From positions 1-6,896 of the forward strand of contig CANHWS010000187.1 in assembly GCA_947464365.1 (NCBI GenBank): 6,896 nt of DNA, given 5' to 3'. The first letter of the stretch is position 1; every line of letters starts with the position of its first letter. The stretch is from Cytophagaceae bacterium (GTDB lineage Bacteria > Bacteroidota > Bacteroidia > Cytophagales > Flexibacteraceae). Of this stretch, positions 6,783 to 6,896 are shown piece by piece. A model generated the notes under the pieces. The model searched no databases, was not told the DNA's origin, and saw only the letters and a list, made by a program, of their open reading frames with translations. The position numbers and the translations under genes are program-made.

Positions 6783-6866
6783 ATGGAATTGGTTTGTAAA
6801 ACCAACCCAGAAACTAGGCTATTGCCAAATGCAGTGCGCGGTATATGTGTATGCTGCCAATTCCAT
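6783..6866. repeat. 10-bp inverted repeat overlapping a 7-bp hairpin
   Basis: ATGGAATTGG (6783-6792) and CCAATTCCAT (6857-6866) are perfect reverse complements 64 bases apart. A second perfect hairpin, TTGGTTT-GTA-AAACCAA (6789-6805), uses part of the left arm, so the two structures cannot form together. This lies in the otherwise gene-free end of the window (6685-6896) and may belong to the leader of a gene beyond the edge. No function is assigned. Confidence 0.45.
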
Positions 6867-6896
6867 CTATGCGTGCGGACCTAAACAAGACAATTA

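Noticed and set aside
6545..6805. Minus-strand frame of 86 codons overlapping the end of kinase B
   Set aside because: It is mostly the antisense of the conserved kinase C-terminus and shows no recognisable domain; a shadow of the real gene.
6845..6896. Open frame from ATG at 6845 (or 6851, 6869) to the window edge
   Set aside because: Only 17 codons are visible, it has no clear ribosome site and it overlaps the right arm of an inverted repeat. It cannot be judged without downstream sequence.
1..6896. CRISPR array, tRNA, rRNA, transposase or prophage genes
   Set aside because: No regularly spaced repeats, cloverleaf pattern or characteristic protein motifs were found on either strand by eye.

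Overview
The window most resembles a chromosomal segment of a Gram-negative bacterium, probably of the Bacteroidota. This rests on two large sensor kinases with the layout signal peptide, TPR domain, one membrane helix, HisKA and HATPase_c, which is very common in that phylum. It also rests on the C-terminus of a heptose (LPS core) isomerase, on the weakness or absence of Shine-Dalgarno sites at most starts, and on AT-rich gaps between moderately GC-rich genes. The phylum is an inference from gene architecture; no rRNA or other marker is present.

Layout: (1) 1-159, plus strand, the last 52 codons of gmhA (sedoheptulose-7-phosphate isomerase), with its metal and catalytic Gln and His visible. 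(2) A 77-bp convergent gap. (3) 237-1709 (possibly to 1769), minus strand, a polytopic GT-C-type glycosyltransferase-like membrane protein. (4) A divergent, AT-rich, apparently non-coding region of about 360-420 bp (1710/1770-2127) with a tight cluster of short perfect palindromes at 1805-1857. (5) 2128-4284, plus strand, TPR sensor histidine kinase A. (6) A 213-bp gap that starts with an unusual T9G9 double homopolymer and contains a weak terminator-like fold. (7) 4498-6684, plus strand, TPR sensor histidine kinase B, a full-length tandem paralogue of A, with a G8 tract close to its probable true start. (8) 6685-6896, a tail with no convincing gene but with an imperfect 24/25-bp tandem repeat and overlapping inverted repeats.

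How the parts may work together: gmhA and the GT-C protein fit an envelope-polysaccharide neighbourhood, but they converge and so are not one operon. Kinases A and B should each place a TPR domain in the periplasm and a kinase core in the cytoplasm. No response regulator or other output gene is in the window, so their target is unknown. Both keep every catalytic motif, and their aligned DNA differs mostly at synonymous sites, so both look like functional genes under purifying selection, not a fresh duplication or a decaying copy. The observations most worth a second look are the paralogue pair itself, the G-tracts in front of kinase B (possible phase variation) and the palindrome cluster in the divergent promoter region.
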